Positions 6,979-10,214 of a stretch of 10,214 bases of DNA are shown piece after piece (position 1 is the first letter of the stretch; every line of letters begins with the position of its first letter). The DNA lies in the NCBI GenBank assembly GCA_018821745.1, contig JAHJLU010000694.1:1-10214 (forward strand), given 5' to 3'. The DNA is from Myxococcota bacterium (GTDB lineage: Bacteria > Myxococcota_A > Polyangia > HGW-17). Under the pieces are notes generated by a model. It had not been told where the DNA came from. It searched no databases and was given only the letters and a program-made list of their open reading frames with translations. The position numbers were made by a program, and so were the translations under genes.

Positions 6979-7007
6979 ATGATATACGAAAGCCTCCTCC
7001 AGCGCAA
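6979..7007 (-). promoter_or_regulatory. Candidate promoter of the DUF1287 lipoprotein gene
   Basis: On the minus strand TTGCGC (7007-7002, weak -35) is spaced 17 bp from TATCAT (6984-6979, 5/6 to the -10 consensus). Transcription would start about 15-20 bases before the ATG at 6955, leaving just enough leader for the AGAGG ribosome site. The -35 is poor, so an activator or another promoter is possible. Confidence 0.4.
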
Positions 7008-7077
7008 CCGCCCTGAAGGGAAACTGTATTTAAACACTCTGTTTAGGCACAAATAAGTTGAGCGCAGGCAAACATGC

Positions 7078-7117
7078 TGCGGGATTGACAACAGAATTTT
7101 TTTAAGGGTAGGGAGAG
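7078..7117. repeat. 40-bp direct repeat, copy 2
   Basis: This is the perfect copy of 5680-5719, 1398 bp away in the same orientation, with weaker identity to 7131. It sits 25 bases after the stop of the M3 peptidase gene and about 120 bases before the DUF1287 start. It contains TTGACA (7085-7090) and seven Ts. The placement relative to flanking minus-strand genes mirrors copy 1. Confidence 0.95.
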
Positions 7118-7142
7118 CGGGAGGGGAGGGGGGAAGAGCGGG

Positions 7143-9239
7143 TTATTTTTCCAGCCAGGTCTTGAAGGCTGCGAAGGAGTAGTCGCGGCCCAGGAAGTGT
7201 TTCACCATGAGGGCGGCGTCTTCGGAGCCACCGGGGACCAGGACGGAGTTCATGTAGTCTGTGGTGACCTTTTTGTTCATCATCCCCTCTTTCTCGAAGC
7301 GGGTCAGGAGATCCTTGGCCATGACCAGGGACCACATGTAGGTGTAATACATGGAGGTGTACCCGTTGAGGTGGCCGAAGTTAGCATAACTGTACGTTCC
7401 CGCCAGGTAGGGGTAGGGGCTCATTTTCCTGGTGAGGGCCTTGAGCTCCTTGAGAAGATTGAATTTGGATGGATCCGAGGAGTGCAGATAGTAGGAGAGC
7501 TGGGCGAAGAACATCTGGCGCATCACATGGACGCCCTTGCCGAATTCGTCGGCCTTGCGCATTTTTTCCACGAGATCTTTGGGGATGACCGCGCCGGTTT
7601 TGAAGTGTTTGGCGAACCGGGAGAGGATGTCATGGTTCCATGCCCACTCCTCCATGAGCTGGGAGGGCGCCTCCACGAAGTCCCACTCGCAGTTGATTCC
7701 GGTCTGGGTGATCCAGTGGTGATTGCCAGCCAGGAGCTGGTGCATGAGGTGGCCGAACTCGTGGAAGAAGGTGGTCACCTGGGAGTGCTCCATGAGGGCC
7801 GGGCCACCGTCGGTTTTGGAAGGATCGGCGAAGTTGCACACCAGCGCCGCCGAGGGAACCTGAAGCCCCCTGATGCCCGAGATCACGGTGAACTCTGCGG
7901 CGTGACCGTATTTGCCGTCCCGGGGGTGCATGTCCAGATAGAAGCGCGCGATGATCTTGCCGTCACGTTTCACGTCGTAGGCCTCCACCTGGGAGTGCCA
8001 CACTTTTGCCCCGGGGGCTTTGACGAAGGTTATGCCGTACATCTCCTGGGCAACGCCCATGACGCCCTGCTTCACGTTGTTGTAGTTGAAGTAGGAGCGC
8101 ACCTCCTTGGGATCGACCTTGAACTTCTCGGCCTTGATCTTTTTGACGTAGTAGAAACGATCCCACATGCCCACGATTTTGGCTCTGCGGTTATCCTTCT
8201 TTTTGCGGGCGAGGATCTCTTTGAGATCACTTTTCATTTTGCCGCGGGAGAGGTTGGCGACGCGGGTGATGAATTCTTCGATGACCTTTTTGGACTTCAC
8301 CATCTTGTCTTCGGCGTTATAGGCGGCCCAGTCGGTGTAGCCAAGGAGCTTGGCGTAGGCGTAACGGGTCTTGAGGATATCCAGAAGGATCTTGTCGTTC
8401 TTGGGGTATGCCCGGGCGAGATAGACCTGGTAGAGTTTTTTGCGCAGGTTCTCGTTTTTTGCATAAGAGAGGAAGGGGAAGAGGTCGGGGTAGGCGGTGG
8501 TGATCTTGACTTTGCCTTTTTTGTCGACTTTTTTCCCCTTGATGAAGTCTTGGGGGAGCCCTTTGAGGTCGGCCTTCTTCACCATGATGAAACGCACGTC
8601 CTCTTTGATGTTGCGATCGAACTGCTGGCCCAGGGTGGTCATTTTGGCCTGGAGGGCCTTGAGCTTTGTGCGGGTGGCCTCGTCCTTGTCAATACCGGCG
8701 CGTTTGTAATCCAGCAGGAGCTTTTTTACGAAGCGCACTGACATGGCGTCGAGGCCGCTGGTGTTGACTTTGCTCAGGGTGATGTAGAGGCCCGTGTCCA
8801 GGTTGACCGCGGTGACGAACTTCTTGGCGCGCTGCTGGCATTTCTCGGCGGCGGTGCGCACGGGCTTCTCGGGGTGAACCGCGGCGATAAGCTCACCCAG
8901 GGGGAGCACACGATCCACCTCGATGTACATGTTGTTGAAACGGTTGAGGGTGCCCTTTGGTGTTCCTTTTACCTTGATGATGCTCTTGCGGATCTCTTCG
9001 GCCTTGGCCAGGTGTTTTTCACAGGCGGCCTCCACTTCAGCTACGGTGTTCCAGATGCCCGGCTCAACCAGAATGGGCTTCTCGACTCTTTTCACGACCT
9101 TGGGGGGAGGGGTCTTGTCCACTACCACGGCAGCGGGATCCTTCTTCTGCGGGTCCGGTGAGGTGTCGGGGCTCTTCTCCTTTGTGCAGGACAGTGCAAA
9201 AATTGACAGTGAAATCAACGAAATGTAAAATGCCTTCAT
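7143..9239 (-). CDS. M3-family zinc metallopeptidase, lipoprotein
   Basis: The 698 aa from the chosen start make a normal length for M3 (thimet oligopeptidase / oligoendopeptidase-like) enzymes, which cut short peptides inside a closed helical channel. The zinc motif HEFGH is at 493-497, with the third ligand glutamate in DFVEAPSQ (E523). The C-terminal substrate-binding stretch GYTSMYYTYMWS is near 626-637. All look intact. The N-terminus is a lipoprotein signal with lipobox FALSC (Cys18) and a lysine/proline-rich linker (about 20-60), so the enzyme is exported and membrane-tethered, unlike the cytoplasmic members. I chose the ATG at 9239 over the one at 9269 because AAGGAG lies six bases before it and the signal peptide starts there. 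A large inverted repeat occupies its leader. It may digest peptides outside the inner membrane. Confidence 0.95.
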   Translation of the reverse strand: MKAFYISLISLSIFALSCTKEKSPDTSPDPQKKDPAAVVVDKTPPPKVVKRVEKPILVEPGIWNTVAEVEAACEKHLAKAEEIRKSIIKVKGTPKGTLNRFNNMYIEVDRVLPLGELIAAVHPEKPVRTAAEKCQQRAKKFVTAVNLDTGLYITLSKVNTSGLDAMSVRFVKKLLLDYKRAGIDKDEATRTKLKALQAKMTTLGQQFDRNIKEDVRFIMVKKADLKGLPQDFIKGKKVDKKGKVKITTAYPDLFPFLSYAKNENLRKKLYQVYLARAYPKNDKILLDILKTRYAYAKLLGYTDWAAYNAEDKMVKSKKVIEEFITRVANLSRGKMKSDLKEILARKKKDNRRAKIVGMWDRFYYVKKIKAEKFKVDPKEVRSYFNYNNVKQGVMGVAQEMYGITFVKAPGAKVWHSQVEAYDVKRDGKIIARFYLDMHPRDGKYGHAAEFTVISGIRGLQVPSAALVCNFADPSKTDGGPALMEHSQVTTFFHEFGHLMHQLLAGNHHWITQTGINCEWDFVEAPSQLMEEWAWNHDILSRFAKHFKTGAVIPKDLVEKMRKADEFGKGVHVMRQMFFAQLSYYLHSSDPSKFNLLKELKALTRKMSPYPYLAGTYSYANFGHLNGYTSMYYTYMWSLVMAKDLLTRFEKEGMMNKKVTTDYMNSVLVPGGSEDAALMVKHFLGRDYSFAAFKTWLEK

Positions 9240-9245
9240 GAGAAT

Positions 9246-9251
9246 CTCCTT
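9246..9251 (-). promoter_or_regulatory. Ribosome binding site deciding the M3 peptidase start
   Basis: The minus strand reads AAGGAG six bases before the ATG at 9239. The in-frame ATG ten codons upstream has no such site, lies in the inverted repeat, and would put a charged stretch before the signal peptide. Confidence 0.85.
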
Positions 9252-9257
9252 CTCGCT

Positions 9258-9307
9258 TTTCCCGGGCACATTCGCTCAAGTTCTTGTGGTGGAATGTGCC
9301 GGGGAAA
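9258..9307. repeat. 16-bp imperfect inverted repeat in the M3 peptidase leader
   Basis: The arms 9258-9273 and 9292-9307 are complementary at 15 of 16 positions (core GGCACATTC/GAATGTGCC), around an 18-base centre that itself holds CAAG-tt-CTTG. On the minus strand the hairpin ends just before the ribosome binding site of the M3 gene and is followed by four As, so it is not an intrinsic terminator. It could be an mRNA structure controlling translation or a protein-binding dyad in the divergent intergenic region. Confidence 0.7.
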
Positions 9308-9324
9308 TATGGTTTAATGCCATA

Positions 9325-9353
9325 CCAATAATCCTTTGGGACGTGCAGGTCAA
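9325..9353 (-). promoter_or_regulatory. Candidate promoter of the M3 peptidase gene
   Basis: On the minus strand TTGACC (9353-9348, 5/6 to the -35 consensus) is followed after 17 bp by TATTGG (9330-9325, 3/6 to the -10 consensus). The transcript would include the whole inverted repeat at 9258-9307. The -10 is weak, so this is tentative. Confidence 0.35.
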
Positions 9354-9385
9354 CGGGTAATTGACGTCGCATCCCCGGGGAAATC

Positions 9386-9401
9386 GGCCCTTGAGAGGGC
9401 C
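9386..9401 (+). other. Short hairpin in the leader of the nuclease-like gene
   Basis: GGCCCT (9386-9391) and AGGGCC (9396-9401) are perfect inverted arms around a TGAG loop, ending 16 bases before the chosen ATG. It may influence translation of the nuclease-like gene, whose ribosome site is weak. No T-run follows, so it is not a terminator. Confidence 0.4.
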
Positions 9402-9417
9402 CACAAAGAGCGTGTCC

Positions 9418-10053
9418 ATGTCCCTTCGGTCTGCTGCTGCCCGATACCGGTACTACTTCGGCAAATATTTTGTCGTCATAGCCTCCCTTGTCCTGCTGGG
9501 GTTTGCCCTCTTTTTCTATGTGGGTGCCGAGCGATTTCGCCGCGACCTCCGGGCCAAAAGCCCCCACCTTTTTTACAACGACGATCAGGTGACCATCACC
9601 GACGTCATCGACGGTGACGAGATGCGGATTGTGAAAAAAGGGGGGCAGTCCACCATGCTTCGCCTGCTGGGAATCAAGGCCTTTGATCCCACGGGGAATG
9701 TGTTCCTCTTCCCACGATACGGCGAGATGGCCATCCAGTATATCCAGAAGCGATTTCTTGGGCTGCAGGGCCGGATTCGGCTCGCCACTCCCAAGACCGA
9801 CACCAGGGGCCGCCTTTTGGCCACCCTCCTTTTTCCCAACAAGGGGAACAAGGAATATACGGTTGATGTGGGCCTTGAGCTTATCGCCCGAGGTCTGGCC
9901 ATCACCTATGTGAAATATAAATTTCCTGACCGCATGAAATATATCCGGGCCGAGAAGCAGGCCATGGAGCAGCGGCTCGGGCTGTGGGCCAACGCCGAAG
10001 CCAGCAAGATGGCCCGCGCCCTGCAGTCCATGTGGAGAAAGGAGACTGACTGA
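9418..10053 (+). CDS. Membrane-anchored staphylococcal-nuclease-like (TNase) domain protein
   Basis: The 211 aa start with an arginine-rich N-terminus and one membrane helix (about 16-36), then an SNase-like OB-fold domain (about 56-195). The family landmarks are VIDGD (63-67), RLLGI (82-86), TDTRGR (127-132) and a C-terminal EQRLGLWAN helix. Compared with staphylococcal nuclease, Asp21 (D67), Arg35 (R82) and Arg87 (R132) are kept. The DTPE segment carrying Asp40, Thr41 and Glu43 reads KAFD (87-90), so the metal site and general base are altered. It may be a weak nuclease or a binding-only domain, facing the periplasm by the positive-inside rule. The ATG at 9418 is preferred over an in-frame TTG at 9361; its ribosome site (AAAGAG) is weak. 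Its TGA overlaps the ATG of the next gene by one base. Confidence 0.8.
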   Translation: MSLRSAAARYRYYFGKYFVVIASLVLLGFALFFYVGAERFRRDLRAKSPHLFYNDDQVTITDVIDGDEMRIVKKGGQSTMLRLLGIKAFDPTGNVFLFPRYGEMAIQYIQKRFLGLQGRIRLATPKTDTRGRLLATLLFPNKGNKEYTVDVGLELIARGLAITYVKYKFPDRMKYIRAEKQAMEQRLGLWANAEASKMARALQSMWRKETD

Positions 10054-10214
10054 TGCTGAAAATGCTGGTCAATCTCTACTCCAGCGCCCGGGAGAGCATG
10101 CAGAACCGCTGGGTTTTTACCCTGTTCTTTGTGTTCTCCATCATGGCCTACGCCACCGCAGGGTTCATGTATTTCGAGCTGCCTATCCAGCCCAACCTCT
10201 CATGGCTCGACGCC
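10053..10214 (+). CDS. Membrane protein, N-terminal part only; possible ion channel
   Basis: This gene is open to the end of the window (54 codons visible). It begins at an ATG that shares a base with the previous TGA and has AAAGGAG eight bases upstream, so it is translated in a coupled unit with the nuclease-like gene. The visible protein has a short amphipathic N-terminus, one strong membrane helix (about 21-41, WVFTLFFVFSIMAYATAGFM), an acidic/proline turn and then NLSWLDA at the cut edge. This pattern resembles the outer helix and pore-entry segment of two-helix potassium-type channels, where a WWAVVTMTTVGYGD-like filter would come next. The filter itself lies outside the window, so the channel call is inference. 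Confidence 0.45.
   Translation, partial: MLKMLVNLYSSARESMQNRWVFTLFFVFSIMAYATAGFMYFELPIQPNLSWLDA

Noticed and set aside
5680..7117. Composite transposon or insertion sequence defined by the direct repeats
   Set aside because: The repeats have no terminal inverted repeats or target-site duplication, and the enclosed DNA encodes a DUF1287 lipoprotein with no transposase.
7197..8741. Long plus-strand open frame (514 codons) opposite the M3 peptidase
   Set aside because: It is antisense to a peptidase with an intact zinc site; the translation is low-complexity in V, G, E and H with no recognisable family.
9240..9269. Upstream ATG adding ten residues to the M3 peptidase
   Set aside because: It lacks a ribosome site, lies in the inverted repeat, and would precede a complete lipoprotein signal that has AAGGAG at proper distance.
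9361..9417. TTG start giving a 230-aa form of the nuclease-like protein
   Set aside because: The extra 19 residues overlap the promoter-like and hairpin sequences and add nothing typical of the family; the ATG at 9418 places the basic N-terminus directly before the membrane helix.

Overview
This window looks like a chromosomal segment of a moderately GC-rich Gram-negative bacterium. Lipobox-bearing lipoproteins with proline/lysine-rich linkers, a CUT1-type sugar ABC operon and a DUF1287 protein with a calcium-loop motif resemble gene content I know from Deltaproteobacteria/Myxococcota. That placement is inference and weak. No phage, insertion sequence, CRISPR array or plasmid function is visible.

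Layout, left to right. Bases 1-220 hold nothing I can support as a gene. Bases 221-478 hold a minus-strand tRNA unit: a promoter (TTGACA, 17 bp, TATAGA), tRNA-Pro(UGG), a hairpin-filled spacer, tRNA-Arg(UCU) and a strong intrinsic terminator. Bases 573-5560 hold a tight four-gene minus-strand operon for a CUT1-type carbohydrate importer. Its order in the direction of transcription is ATPase, membrane-anchored solute-binding protein, MalF-like permease with an unusual N-terminal extracytoplasmic domain, MalG-like permease. It has a candidate promoter with a dyad over its -35. Bases 5813-6955 hold a minus-strand DUF1287 lipoprotein (putative papain-like amidase or peptidase). Bases 7143-9239 hold a minus-strand M3-family zinc metallopeptidase lipoprotein. 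From 9418 the genes run on the plus strand: a membrane-anchored staphylococcal-nuclease-like protein with a substituted active site, then a start-stop-coupled membrane protein cut by the window edge, possibly an ion channel.

A perfect 40-bp direct repeat (5680-5719 and 7078-7117) brackets the DUF1287 gene. Each copy lies just downstream of a minus-strand stop codon and upstream of the next minus-strand gene. Together with C-rich tracts after these stops, it is the most conspicuous non-coding signal here.

Functionally, all the protein genes act at the envelope: sugar import, two outer-surface or periplasmic hydrolase lipoproteins, and two inner-membrane proteins. I see no defence system or biosynthetic cluster. 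The best candidates for something undescribed are the repeat pair, the sensor-like domain fused to the permease, and the altered nuclease fold coupled to the downstream membrane protein.
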